52,172 bases of DNA from Desulfobacteraceae bacterium (GCA_022340425.1 JAJDNY010000049.1:1-52172), one strand, 5' to 3'. Counted from the stretch's first letter, positions 18,253-26,899 are shown. Notes: generated by a model not told the origin, from the sequence alone. A program made the numbers and translations.

Positions 18253-19485
18253 TCAGGGCGTCATCTGGCAGCCGGTTTCGGTTACCGGCGGGGTGATCTC
18301 CGCCCCCGGGAAAACCCGCAGGGGTTTCAGGATGGGGATCGGATAAGCCGGGTCCGCGGAGGTCTTGCCCCAGCAGGCGTCGGTGAGCGCCTGGTGGTCT
18401 TCGGCCCGGATGGTTATGAGCCCCACCGGCAGCTCCAGGCTGAGCCCCTCGAGAGCCGTGATCACGGCCTCCTTGTCCACCGTCGCGGCCTTTTCCACCG
18501 CGGCCTTGTAGCTGTAAACCGCCCCGTAGGCCCCGTGGGCGTTGTAGGACGGGTACTGGCCGTAGCGGTTGTAGTAGTCGTTTCGAAAGCGCTGGTTGCG
18601 GTCCGTATCGTTGGCCAGAAACCAGTAGCGGGTGCCCACCCAGATCCCCTTGGGCATCTTGTCGCGCAGGGCGTCCAGGACTTCCACGGCCCCGCCCAGG
18701 GTCATGAGCACTTCGAAATCCCCGCTAAAAAATCCCATCTGGTCGGCCTGGCGCACAAAATCGATCAGGTTGCCGCCCCACAGCGAGATCAGTACGCCTT
18801 GGGGCTTTGCCTGCATGAGCTTGGTGATGTAGGCGCTGAAATCAGTGGTTTTGGCGGGCGGAAAGGCCGTCTGGGCCTCGGGCAGAAAACGCACCGCGGG
18901 CTTGATCTGCTTGAGGTATTTTTGAAAGTACTCCCAGGACTGATGCCCGAAGGCGTAGTCCGGGCCGATGGTGGTCCAGGTGTCGGCCTTGGTCTCGGCG
19001 GCAATCAGGGCAGCGGCCTTGACGTTCTGGTCGAGATTGAGCGAGATGCGGAAGGCGTAGCGGTTGCAGAGGCTGCCGGTAACATCGGGGGTGGCGGCGT
19101 GGGTGATGATCAGCGGCGTTTTCATCTGCAAAAGGGCCGGTACGACCGCATTGGCCACCCCGCTGGAATCCAGCCCGATCAGGCAGTCCACCGCCTCCTG
19201 GAAGACCAGTTTGCGAAAGACCCGGATGCCCACATCGGGCTTGCCGGTGGAATCCTCGAAGCGTGCCTCCAACTGGCGCCCCAGGATGCCGCCCTCGCGG
19301 TTGATCTCATCGATGGCCATCTCTGCCCCCTGTTTGGCGAATTGACCGTAGGTGGCAAAGGGTCCCGACATGATATAGACGAAACCGAGCTTAATCGGCG
19401 CGGTCGCCGCAGCGGCGGAAGCCGGCAGGCTGATCGCCAGGATAACCAGAACGGCTGCGCACAGCGCACCCCGCAAACGTTTCAT
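18253..19485 (-). CDS. livJ: Branched-chain amino-acid ABC transporter substrate-binding protein LivJ-like
   Basis: This periplasmic receptor has 410 residues: a signal peptide (KRLRGALCAAVLVILAISL, cleavage near ASAAAA) and a Peripla_BP_6 fold starting IKLGFVYIMSGPFATYG. The family's AIDEINREGGILGR and PDYAFGHQSWEYFQKYL segments are present. It is probably specific for branched-chain or other small amino acids, amides or aromatic acids; substrate cannot be read from sequence. The start is fixed by a strong AAAGGGAGGTG ribosome site. It is the first gene of livJHMGF, with a promoter about 185 bp upstream. Confidence 0.93.
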   Translation of the reverse strand: MKRLRGALCAAVLVILAISLPASAAAATAPIKLGFVYIMSGPFATYGQFAKQGAEMAIDEINREGGILGRQLEARFEDSTGKPDVGIRVFRKLVFQEAVDCLIGLDSSGVANAVVPALLQMKTPLIITHAATPDVTGSLCNRYAFRISLNLDQNVKAAALIAAETKADTWTTIGPDYAFGHQSWEYFQKYLKQIKPAVRFLPEAQTAFPPAKTTDFSAYITKLMQAKPQGVLISLWGGNLIDFVRQADQMGFFSGDFEVLMTLGGAVEVLDALRDKMPKGIWVGTRYWFLANDTDRNQRFRNDYYNRYGQYPSYNAHGAYGAVYSYKAAVEKAATVDKEAVITALEGLSLELPVGLITIRAEDHQALTDACWGKTSADPAYPIPILKPLRVFPGAEITPPVTETGCQMTP

Positions 19486-19670
19486 GGGCACCTCCCTTTG
19501 AGAGTGTTCATCAAGCATCGCTTGGGCTGCCCGCGGCGCAGGCACCGCCGCGCAAGCGGCTGCGTTTTGCCGGCCGTCCGGGCCCGCAGGCGCCGGGCGG
19601 GGGGGGCCCGCGGGCCGAAAACAACCCCACGGCCGCGCGATGAATCCCCATAATCAAATGATATTTAGGC

Positions 19671-19699
19671 TTTATACGCCGATTCGAACTTCTTTGCAA
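19671..19699 (-). promoter_or_regulatory. Sigma-70-type promoter of the liv operon
   Basis: On the minus strand TTGCAA (19694-19699), a 17-bp spacer and TATAAA (19671-19676) give a good promoter. The 5' leader would be about 180 bases to livJ. The spacer contains GTTCGAATC, which resembles a tRNA T-loop but is not part of a tRNA. Confidence 0.6.
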
Positions 19700-20038
19700 C
19701 CGCGCTGGTCTCATGGGGGGCTGCGATAACCGGCGGGGTGCGGATCAGCTGGACGGCTGCCAGGGATAACAGGCTCATGTCGGCCCCGGCGAGGAACGGA
19801 GTACGGTAGTTTACCATCCACAACAGGCCGGGGCGTTTTCATCGAAATATGGGCGGCGGAGAGCGGTGGCAGCGCGGACCATCTTCCATAGCAAATTCCC
19901 GCCCCAAAAAGGAAAGCCGGCCGACGTCGCGGCCGTTTCGGAACTTGCAGGCTTAAAAGGCGATGACATCGGGTTTGAAATGGGCTACAAAAACAAAATT
20001 TCAATCAACGGATAGACCAATCGAAAGGACACTGGTGT
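19700..20038. other. Non-coding stretch with a bracketed stem-loop (19783-19834)
   Basis: Together with the liv leader this is a gene-free region of about 550 bp. GCCCCGGC (19783-19790) can pair perfectly with GCCGGGGC (19827-19834), enclosing 36 bases that contain a small GGTA-GTT-TACC hairpin, and GTTTTC follows. It could be a structured leader of the gene at 20039, a terminator or a small RNA. No convincing promoter for the plus strand was found, and a 97-codon minus-strand frame here does not look coding. Confidence 0.35.
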
Positions 20039-20590
20039 ATGACTGCCGCCTATGAACTCGATGAGGACACCCGCCGCTACCTGATTGCGCTGTGCGAGGC
20101 GACCGGCGGAGAGACCACCGCCCAGGTCTCCATGTACGGGATTGGCGAGGCGCTGGGGTTTGACCGCACCGCCGCCGGCCGCCTGGCCGAAACCCTGATC
20201 GGCTGGGACCTGGTGGAGGTCCGGACCCTCTCCGGCGGGGTCGGCCTGACCGCCGAGGGGGTCGCCGAGGGGCGCAGATCCGGGGCCCAACTGCCGGGTG
20301 AGGCCGACACCGGCCCCCGGCTGGGGGACGGGCCGGTGGTGGATGCGGCCGCCCGCCAGGCCGTGGAGGGGGTGGCAGGGGAGCTGAAAGTCGGGCTGGG
20401 GGGCTTCGGCCTTGCGGCCGACGGGCTCAGCGAACTGCTGACCGATCTCAAAACCATCGATGTCCAGTTGACCTCGCCGCGCCCCAAGACCGCCATCGTG
20501 CGCGAATGCCTGGGCTCAGTCGGCCGGCTGCTTAAGGCTGCCGGGCAGGAGGCCGCGGCCGAGCGCGTCCGGCTCTTTCTAGGGGACTGA
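20039..20590 (+). CDS. Hypothetical protein with winged-helix-like N-terminus
   Basis: This 183-residue protein is of unknown function. Residues about 8-75 look like a small winged-helix/MarR-type fold (ELDEDTRRYLIALCEATGG, ALGFDRTAAGRLAETLI, VGLTAEGV), that is, two helices, a recognition-like helix and a wing ending in an AEG motif. The second half is Gly/Ala/Leu-rich helices without catalytic signatures. It may be a small regulator or an effector-domain protein that recognises a partner. A GAAAGGA ribosome site precedes the ATG. It is isolated, divergent from liv and convergent with the phosphatase-like gene. Confidence 0.72.
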   Translation: MTAAYELDEDTRRYLIALCEATGGETTAQVSMYGIGEALGFDRTAAGRLAETLIGWDLVEVRTLSGGVGLTAEGVAEGRRSGAQLPGEADTGPRLGDGPVVDAAARQAVEGVAGELKVGLGGFGLAADGLSELLTDLKTIDVQLTSPRPKTAIVRECLGSVGRLLKAAGQEAAAERVRLFLGD

Positions 20591-20653
20591 GCCCCCCGGT
20601 GTCGCATTCGAGGCGTTCCCTCCCACACCGCCGCCCCTGCCTTGCGGCGTTCG

Positions 20654-21451
20654 TCAAACCGCTTTTTGCAAACAGCGCAGGACCTGCTGGCACGTCTCGG
20701 GAGCGGCCGCCAGCAGGTGCTCGCCGCGCTGCTCGCCGTCGATGTACTCATTGGCCGACAGCGGCCGACCGTCCATTTTGTATATCTTGCCGCCGGCGGC
20801 TTCCAGAATGACCTGAGCGGCCGCCAGGTCCTGATAGGATTCGTTGGCGACGAAGGCCGCCTCGGCGCGGCCCATGGCCACGTAGCAGATATGCGCGGCG
20901 GTGCACCCCAGGTTGCGGATCTTGCCCGGGAAGCTCGTGTGGTAATGGTGGTGGAAGCGGGAGTAGAGCAGCAGCAAGCTCTCGTCGTTGATGCTCTGCT
21001 GGGCTGAGATGGAGATCGCTTTCTTGCCCCAATAGGCGCGCTTGCCCACCTGGGCGTGGAAAATATCGCCGGTGGCCGGCATGAAAAAAACCCCCAGCGT
21101 GGGCCAGAAATTGTCCAGCAATGCCAGTGACATGCCCCAGATGGGAATCCCCGCCAGAAAGTTGGAGACCCCGTCCAGGGGGTCGAAGACCCACAGATAA
21201 CGCGTTTCGTCATGGGCATAGGCCGTGCCGAGATGCTGGGTGTCGAAAACCTGGTGGGCGGGGAAGGCCGCCCGCACCTCTTTTTCGAAGTGTTGACGCA
21301 GGTGCAGCTCCGCGGATGTCACCAGCTCCTCGTCGAACTTGATGCCGTGTTTGCCCTTCCCGTAAAATGTCATCGCTTCCGCTCCGGTCCGGCGGATGGT
21401 CTCGGTTGCAAACCGCATCAAGGCCTCTATTCCATGATCGACAAAGTTCAT
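20654..21451 (-). CDS. Inositol monophosphatase-family protein with altered catalytic residues
   Basis: This 265-residue FIG superfamily (inositol monophosphatase/FBPase) protein has VFDPLDGVSNF with metal ligands D90 and D93, and YQDLAAAQVILEAAGG supplying the later Asp. By alignment with the classical enzyme two positions differ: the catalytic threonine of DGT is V95, and the metal-binding GEE motif is FDT (E70 to D70). Hydrolysis of a sugar or inositol phosphate is the family role; activity here is uncertain. The start is chosen from an AAAGGAG site before the ATG, and an in-frame start 27 bp earlier lacks one. It is a monocistronic minus-strand gene. Confidence 0.85.
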   Translation of the reverse strand: MNFVDHGIEALMRFATETIRRTGAEAMTFYGKGKHGIKFDEELVTSAELHLRQHFEKEVRAAFPAHQVFDTQHLGTAYAHDETRYLWVFDPLDGVSNFLAGIPIWGMSLALLDNFWPTLGVFFMPATGDIFHAQVGKRAYWGKKAISISAQQSINDESLLLLYSRFHHHYHTSFPGKIRNLGCTAAHICYVAMGRAEAAFVANESYQDLAAAQVILEAAGGKIYKMDGRPLSANEYIDGEQRGEHLLAAAPETCQQVLRCLQKAV

Positions 21452-21582
21452 ATGGGCGTCTCCTTTGCTGGGGTTCACGGGTGTCCCTCGATTGGGGCTG
21501 TGGGGTGTGGCGCACGGCCTTTCGGCTTATAGCCCGAATTGCGCCAAAGCTCAACGGTTTCGCCGGGCGGGAGAAGCGGGGG

Positions 21583-21623
21583 TTGACAATTATGACGCAA
21601 TGCGTCATTTTTGATGCCATAAT
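21583..21623 (+). promoter_or_regulatory. Promoter/operator of the PhaR-type gene with a perfect inverted repeat
   Basis: TTGACA (21583-21588) abuts a perfect 8-1-8 inverted repeat ATGACGCA-A-TGCGTCAT (21592-21608), followed by CATAAT (21618-21623). The two hexamers are 29 bp apart, too far for one simple promoter, so the palindrome is best seen as an operator. Autoregulation by the PhaR-type protein is one possibility. Confidence 0.5.
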
Positions 21624-21677
21624 CCCGTTTAGCGGCGGCCGCCCGGCGGACCGCCGCCCGGCCACAGGAGGAGACCC

Positions 21678-22319
21678 ATGCACCAAATCAAGAAATACGC
21701 CAACCGCAAGCTCTACGACACCACCGAAAAGCGCTACGTCTCGCTGACCGAAATCGGGGAGCTGGTCAAGGGTGGAGAAGAGGTGTGCATCGTGGACAAC
21801 GCCACCGGTGAAGACCTGACCTCCGTCATCCTCGCCCAGCTTCTGGCCCGTGACCGGCGGGAGAGCGTCGAGGAGATGTCCTCCGGCTTTCTCGCCCAGC
21901 TGATCCGCAAGGGCGGGGGGACCCTGAGCGGGTATGCGCGCAAGTCCGCCGCCTTCTGGCAACACACCATCACCCTGGCCGAGGATGAAGTCGAAAAGCT
22001 GATCGGCCTGCTGGTGAGGGACCGGGAGATCAGCGAGAAGGAAGGCCGCACCTTGAAAAAAGAGATCCTCGGGTATGCCGACAATCTCAAGGGCTGGATC
22101 GGCGAGAAGGTGGATCAGCGGGTCGCCGAGTTGCTGCAGCTGATGAAGCTGCCCACCCGCGAACAGGTCAACCGCCTGACCGAGGAGGTGGCCGCCCTGC
22201 GCCGCAGGATCGACCAGCTGGCGCCTCCGCCTCCCGATGCCGGTGAGGCCACAGAAGCGGTTGCCGCAACGGAAAACGTCCCCGAAACACCCCCTTCGTC
22301 GGGCGAGCCGGTGGACTAG
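21678..22319 (+). CDS. phaR: Polyhydroxyalkanoate synthesis regulator, PhaR-type
   Basis: This 213-residue protein opens with the PHB/PHA accumulation regulator DNA-binding domain (IKKYANRKLYDTTEKRYVSL, IVDNATGEDLTSVILAQ). A long phasin-like helical/coiled-coil region follows (about 90-185) and a Pro/Glu-rich tail. In PHA producers PhaR represses phasin and its own gene and senses polymer. No PHA synthase is in the window, and in Desulfobacterota such proteins occur without nearby pha genes, so the regulated process is uncertain. An AGGAGGAG ribosome site is present. The palindrome upstream may be its own operator. Confidence 0.9.
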   Translation: MHQIKKYANRKLYDTTEKRYVSLTEIGELVKGGEEVCIVDNATGEDLTSVILAQLLARDRRESVEEMSSGFLAQLIRKGGGTLSGYARKSAAFWQHTITLAEDEVEKLIGLLVRDREISEKEGRTLKKEILGYADNLKGWIGEKVDQRVAELLQLMKLPTREQVNRLTEEVAALRRRIDQLAPPPPDAGEATEAVAATENVPETPPSSGEPVD

Positions 22320-22333
22320 ACGACCGCTGCTGG

Positions 22334-22359
22334 GCGGCCCGCCGGGCGGGCCGCTCTTT
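22334..22359. terminator. Terminator hairpin between phaR-type gene and ETF-QO
   Basis: GCGGCCCG (22334-22341) and CGGGCCGC (22347-22354) make an 8-bp perfect stem with a five-base loop, followed by TCTTT. It lies 15 bp after the phaR-type stop and before the convergent ETF-QO stop, so it could serve both. Confidence 0.55.
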
Positions 22360-22373
22360 CCCGGTTTTGCCTA

Positions 22374-24047
22374 TCACACCGTGCTGTAGTTCGGCCCCTC
22401 GCCGCCTTCCGGGCATGTCCAGGTGATGTTGCGGTAGGGGTCCTTGATGTCGCAGGTTTTGCAGTGCAGGCAGTTGGAGGGGTTGAGCTTGAGGTGGCGG
22501 CGGCCGGTCTTTTCGTCCGTCTCCATTTCGTAGACCTGCGCCGGGCAGAAGCGCGTGCAGGGGCTGGCGTAGGTTTCATAGCAGGTGGTGACGCACAGCC
22601 CGGTGTCGTGGACGATCAGGTGGCAGGGCTCGTCCTCGCGGTGCAGGGTCTTTGAGAGGTAAACGCCGGTGAGCTTGTCCACGTAGAGGACCCCGTCGTA
22701 GGGGGGCTTGGCATCGGCCTGGGGCTGGGCCGCCGGGGCCTTGCCTACGGGCTTGAGGGTGCGGCAGTCCTCCCGGTGGTGCAGGGGGTCGATCAGGCCG
22801 CGGCCGGCGCTGACGTACTGGGCGCCCAGGTGGATCAGTTTGGCGGGCATTTTTTTGGCCAGGGCCTGGGTGAAATTGCGGCCCTCGTAAATTTCGGCCT
22901 TGAGCCAGCTCCCCTCCCCGCGCCGGGGGTAGCGCGCGAGGGTCTGTTCGCCGGCATCGCCGCTGGTCAGCGCCGCCAGGGCGGCCTCGGCCGCCAGCAT
23001 GCCGGATTTCATCGAGACGTGGATCCCCTTGAGCCCCGGCGTGTTCTGGAAGGCTGCCGCAGCGCCCACGAAGAGGGCCCCGTCGGCGGCGAGACGCGGC
23101 ATGGTGTAGTAGCCGCCGGTGGAGACGGTGCGCGCCCCCTGTTCGACCACCTTGCCGTCGCGGATGATGCCGGCAACCAGCGGGTGGCGCTTGAACTTGA
23201 TGAACTCCGCATAGGGGTCCAGCCAGGGGTTTGCGTAGCCCAGCCCCACCAGAAAGCCCAGGGCCACGCGGTTGTCGCTCATCTCGTAGATGAACCCGCC
23301 GCCGGGGGTTTCCATCCCCAGGGGATAGCCGAAAGTGTGGAGGTCGTTGCCTTCGCTGGTGGTGAAATAGTGCCCCTCGGGCAGTTGGATCACTTCCTTG
23401 ATGCCGGTTTCGTAGACCTGGGGCATCTTCCCGGCGGCCAGCCCCAGCTTTGCGGTGAGCGATTTCATCAGGCTGCCGCGGGCGCCTTCGCCGAAAACGG
23501 TCACCGGGGCGTGCAGGTCGATGCCGGGCTCGAAATTGCCCTTGGGGGCGCCGTCCTTGTCCAGGCCCTGGTCGCCGGTTCGCACCCCGGCAACGCGGCG
23601 GCCGCCCTCGGCGTAGAGCACCTCGCTGGCGCTGAAGCCGGGGAAGATGTTGACCCCGAGCTCCTCGGCGATGGTGGCCAGCCAGCGGGTGAAACGCGCC
23701 AGGCTGACGATCAGAAACCCGGTGTTGTGCATGTAGCGTGGCACCAGCGGCAGGCGGTAGGCCTTGTCGCGGGTGAGAAAGTAGAATTCGTCCCCCCGCA
23801 CGGTGGCCTCGATGGGGCAGCCGCGGGCGATGTAATCGGGGATCAGCTCTTCAAGGGCGATGGGGTTCAGCACGGCGCCGCTCAGGGCGTGGGCCCCGAC
23901 CTCGGCCCCTTTTTCCACCAGGGCGACCTCGGGGGTCAGCCCCTGCTCCCCCGCCAGTTGCATCAGGCGAATGGCGCCGGCCAAACAGGCCGGTCCGCCG
24001 CCCACGAACACCACGTCGAAATCAATTCTTTCACGCGCAATCGTCAT
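22374..24047 (-). CDS. Electron-transfer flavoprotein:quinone oxidoreductase
   Basis: This 557-residue ETF-QO passes electrons from reduced electron-transfer flavoprotein to membrane quinone, for example during beta-oxidation or aromatic degradation. It has an N-terminal FAD dinucleotide motif (VVFVGGGPACLAGAIRL), the VEKG strand, and the ETF-QO-type segment GAHALSGAVLNP. Near the C-terminus are the four cysteines of the single 4Fe-4S cluster (C-PAQVYE, then CLHCKTC). No etfAB genes are nearby. It is alone and convergent with the phaR-type gene. Fatty-acid or aromatic-acid oxidation in this organism is an inference. Confidence 0.94.
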   Translation of the reverse strand: MTIARERIDFDVVFVGGGPACLAGAIRLMQLAGEQGLTPEVALVEKGAEVGAHALSGAVLNPIALEELIPDYIARGCPIEATVRGDEFYFLTRDKAYRLPLVPRYMHNTGFLIVSLARFTRWLATIAEELGVNIFPGFSASEVLYAEGGRRVAGVRTGDQGLDKDGAPKGNFEPGIDLHAPVTVFGEGARGSLMKSLTAKLGLAAGKMPQVYETGIKEVIQLPEGHYFTTSEGNDLHTFGYPLGMETPGGGFIYEMSDNRVALGFLVGLGYANPWLDPYAEFIKFKRHPLVAGIIRDGKVVEQGARTVSTGGYYTMPRLAADGALFVGAAAAFQNTPGLKGIHVSMKSGMLAAEAALAALTSGDAGEQTLARYPRRGEGSWLKAEIYEGRNFTQALAKKMPAKLIHLGAQYVSAGRGLIDPLHHREDCRTLKPVGKAPAAQPQADAKPPYDGVLYVDKLTGVYLSKTLHREDEPCHLIVHDTGLCVTTCYETYASPCTRFCPAQVYEMETDEKTGRRHLKLNPSNCLHCKTCDIKDPYRNITWTCPEGGEGPNYSTV

Positions 24048-24386
24048 CTTGGCCCCTCGTGATCGTCATCGGGTCATACCGCCCGCCCGCAGGTGTGCGC
24101 CCGGCCGGCGCCCACCGCTGCGGATAGCGCCCGGCGCGGGTCGATTGGGCGGCGGGGTGGGGGAAATCTTCAGGCTATCGGCAGGGTCGGCGGCAGCTTG
24201 GAAAACGGCCCCTTCTACCATGTGGCCGCCAGATTGTAAACCGCGCCGGTGGGGCCGCAGGCCTCCGGGAAAACTGTTGGCGCCCCGCCGGATAGCGTGA
24301 TAAGGATCCCCCACGGCCGGCGGCGGCGCATGCCGCACCCGGGCCGCAGAATCACAACCGGACAAAATCCCCAGGATGGAGCCGTC
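24048..24386. other. Divergent intergenic region without an identified signal
   Basis: These 339 bp separate the divergent ETF-QO and J-domain genes. The DNA is GC-rich with no convincing -35/-10 pair, tRNA, repeat or long hairpin that I could see. The frame upstream of the J-domain gene is open but low-complexity and basic, unlike coding sequence. Confidence 0.5.
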
Positions 24387-25190
24387 ATGGCACAGAAGGA
24401 CTACTACCGCATACTGGGTGTATCACCCCAGGCCGATGTCAAGCAGGTCAAGGACGCCTACCGCGAACTGGCCCTGAAATACCACCCGGACCGCAACCAG
24501 GGCAACCCCCAGGTGACCGAGAAGATGAAAGCCCTCAACGAGGCCTACGCGGTGCTCTCCAACCCCGAGAAGCGGCGCGCCTACGATGCCCTGCGAAGCC
24601 AATTCGGCGCCTCGGCCTACACCCAGTTCCGGCAGGCCTATTCCGAGCAGGATATCTTCAGGGGCTCGGACCTTTTCCATTTCTTTGACGAGATTTCCAA
24701 GGGGTTCGGTTTTCGCGGCTACGAGGAGATCTTCCGGGAGTTTTACGGCAAGGGGTTCCGCTCCTTCGAGTTTCAGAAGCCGGGGATGAAGGCCCGCGGC
24801 TTCGTTTTTTTCGGCCCGTTGGGGCGCACCGCTCACGGCTCGCGCCGGCTGCAATCCGGCGGCGGGCTGGGGCGGCTGCCCGGCTTGCTGCTGGAAAAGA
24901 TCGTCGGCGCCCGTCTGCCCCAGGCGGGTGGCGACCTGCAGGCGGATATCGAACTGACCCCGGAATTTGCCCGCCAGGGCGGCCCTTTCGCCTATTTTCA
25001 TCGCCCCAAAAACAAACGCCTGGTGGTGCAGATCCCCCCGGGGGTGCGCCACGGGCAGCGGATCCGATTGGCCGGAATGGGCAGAGACGGCAAGGCCGGC
25101 GGCCGGCCGGGCGACCTCTTCCTGCGGGTCCGGATCCGCCTGCCCCTGCTCCAGAAGATCAAGCGCTTTCTTGCCGGCGGCCGGTCCTGA
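24387..25190 (+). CDS. Short J-domain co-chaperone, CbpA/DnaJ-like
   Basis: This 267-residue protein has a complete J domain (residues 3-68, YYRILGVSP to YDALRSQFG) containing the HPD tripeptide ([10 protein letters not shown]) that stimulates DnaK ATPase. The Gly/Phe region and zinc finger of DnaJ are missing. The middle is rich in Phe/Gly/Arg ([16 protein letters not shown]). Only one substrate-binding beta-domain remains, ending [17 protein letters not shown] and [10 protein letters not shown]. It is shorter than the CbpA-type protein at 47986 and shares its DIFR motif. The start is supported by a GGATGGAG site. It likely serves specialised DnaK targeting; its partner is unknown. Confidence 0.85.
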   Translation: MAQKDYYRILGVSPQADVKQVKDAYRELALKYHPDRNQGNPQVTEKMKALNEAYAVLSNPEKRRAYDALRSQFGASAYTQFRQAYSEQDIFRGSDLFHFFDEISKGFGFRGYEEIFREFYGKGFRSFEFQKPGMKARGFVFFGPLGRTAHGSRRLQSGGGLGRLPGLLLEKIVGARLPQAGGDLQADIELTPEFARQGGPFAYFHRPKNKRLVVQIPPGVRHGQRIRLAGMGRDGKAGGRPGDLFLRVRIRLPLLQKIKRFLAGGRS

Positions 25191-25219
25191 GGCCGGGGGC
25201 CGTCGCGCTGTTTGCCCCT

Positions 25220-26053
25220 TCAGACTCCCGCCGGTTCCAGGATGCCGGCTTCTCCCAGAAAATCAAGCAGGTCGGAGCAAAATTTTTCCCAGTCCGGCGG
25301 ACAGTCGTTGTGGGCGGCCTCGTAGGTGATCAACCGCCCCCGGGGGGCCGCCCGGCTGAGGGCCACCCCGTGGGCGTAAGGGATGATGTCGTCGCGGCGG
25401 CCGTGGACCACCAACACCGGGCCGGGGTAGCTGCTGACCACGGCCAGGTTGTCGAATGGGTCCCGGATCAGGAAGCCGGGCGCCAGGAAGCGGTAGGCCA
25501 TGGCGCGCGTGCTTTTAAAGGCCGACAGGAGCACCAGCGCGGCCGGCGGGCGCTCTGCGGCCAGGCTGCAAACCGCACCGGCGCCGATGGAGCGCCCCAG
25601 GAAAACGATGCGGTCGGGGTCAACGTCCCGGAGGCCGCGGAGGTGGTCGTGGGCGGCGATCATCGTCCGGGTGATGGCGGCCTGGGAGGGCGCGCCCTGG
25701 GAGCGGCCGTAGCCGGGGTACTCCACCAGCAGGACCGCGACGCCCCGGCGGGTGATCGACCGGAAGGCATCGGCCCACAGGTCGATGCGCTCGGCGTTGC
25801 CGTGGGCGAAGATGATCGCCGGCCAGGGACCGCTGTGCGGGAGGCCTTGGGCCTGGACCGGCAGAAACCAGGCTTCCACCCGGCCCTCGGGGGTGTCCAG
25901 CCAGAGCACCGCCACGTCCGGTCCCGCCGCGGCCGCCGGCCCGCCGCTGAGGTGGCGCGGAAAGATCATCTGGCGCTGCATCAAAAACAGCAAAGCGCAA
26001 TAGCTTGCGTAGATCAGCACGAGCACCAGGCCGGTCTTGGCGGCAGGGGGCAT
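25220..26053 (-). CDS. Membrane-anchored alpha/beta hydrolase
   Basis: This 277-residue serine hydrolase of the alpha/beta fold is of the YfhR/BEM46-like type. One hydrophobic helix at the N-terminus (TGLVLVLIYASYCALLFL) anchors it. The fold shows the oxyanion HGN strand (IIFAHGNAER), the nucleophile elbow GRSIGAG and the VHGRRDDIIP Asp strand. A His follows in AAHNDCPP. The substrate (ester, acyl or peptide) cannot be predicted. An ideal GGAGG site five bases before this ATG decides the start over two upstream ATG/GTG choices. It converges on the J-domain gene. Confidence 0.85.
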   Translation of the reverse strand: MPPAAKTGLVLVLIYASYCALLFLMQRQMIFPRHLSGGPAAAAGPDVAVLWLDTPEGRVEAWFLPVQAQGLPHSGPWPAIIFAHGNAERIDLWADAFRSITRRGVAVLLVEYPGYGRSQGAPSQAAITRTMIAAHDHLRGLRDVDPDRIVFLGRSIGAGAVCSLAAERPPAALVLLSAFKSTRAMAYRFLAPGFLIRDPFDNLAVVSSYPGPVLVVHGRRDDIIPYAHGVALSRAAPRGRLITYEAAHNDCPPDWEKFCSDLLDFLGEAGILEPAGV

Positions 26054-26191
26054 GGGCGCCTCCGATGTCATGCGCCGCAGGATTCGGCGCGCGTTTGAAT
26101 GGCGTTTGGCGGCCACGGTAACCGATCTGGGGCCCCGGCGTCAAATGTCCAGACCCCACACGAAGCCGGGAAACCGGCCAAAGGAGGCGGG

Positions 26192-26899
26192 ATGAAAACC
26201 ATCGGCATGATCGGCGGTATGAGCTGGGAGTCTTCGGCTGAGTACTACCGGGTGCTCAACACCCGCACCCGCGAGCGCCTGGGCGGGCTGCACTCCGCAG
26301 CCTGCATCCTCTTTTCGGTGGATTTCGCCGCAATCGAGGCCCTCCAGCGCCGGGGGGACTGGGCGGCGGCCACGCGCCGGATGGTGGCCGCCGGACAGGC
26401 GGTGGCGCGCGCCGGCGCCGAACTGCTGCTGATCTGCACCAACACCATGCACCTGATGGCCGACGCCGTCCAGACCGGGGTGGACATACCGCTGCTGCAC
26501 ATCGCCGACGCCACCGCCGAGCGAGTGCTGGCGCGGGGGTTCACGCGCATCGGGCTGCTGGGAACGCGCTTTACCATGGAAAAGGATTTCTACCGCGGCC
26601 GGCTGGCGCAAAAGTACGGTCTGGAAGTGCTGGTGCCGCCGGCGGCGGACCGCCGGGTGGCGGACGCCGTAATTTTTGACGAACTCTGCCGGGGGCGCCT
26701 CCTGCCCGCCTCCAAGGCCGCCTACCTGCGCATCATCGACGGTATGTTGCAGGCCGGCGCCCAGGGCGTCATCCTGGGCTGCACCGAGATCGGGCTGCTG
26801 GTCACCCAGGCGGATACCGCCGCGCCGCTCTTCGATACCGCCCGGATCCACGCCGAGGCGGCGGTGGATTTCGCCATCGACGGCCCGTCGGGCGGATAG
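26192..26899 (+). CDS. Aspartate/glutamate racemase-family protein
   Basis: This 235-residue cofactor-independent racemase-superfamily protein begins KTIGMIGGMSWESSAEYY. It has the two catalytic-type cysteines in ICTNTMH (C82) and LGCTEIGLL (C196), placed as in aspartate racemase (YgeA type). It interconverts D- and L-aspartate, glutamate or related acids; the substrate is not determinable here. A strong AAGGAGG site precedes the ATG. The next gene (TiaS-like) starts 93 bp later on the same strand, so the two may form a small operon. Confidence 0.9.
   Translation: MKTIGMIGGMSWESSAEYYRVLNTRTRERLGGLHSAACILFSVDFAAIEALQRRGDWAAATRRMVAAGQAVARAGAELLLICTNTMHLMADAVQTGVDIPLLHIADATAERVLARGFTRIGLLGTRFTMEKDFYRGRLAQKYGLEVLVPPAADRRVADAVIFDELCRGRLLPASKAAYLRIIDGMLQAGAQGVILGCTEIGLLVTQADTAAPLFDTARIHAEAAVDFAIDGPSGG

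Noticed and set aside
19681-19691. GTTCGAATC-like T-loop hinting at a tRNA or att remnant (minus strand)
   Set aside because: No acceptor or anticodon arm around it. The bases form the spacer of a good promoter.
19711-20004. 97-codon minus-strand frame in the liv-20039 gap
   Set aside because: Basic, low-complexity product and no ribosome site, lying in a region with hairpins.
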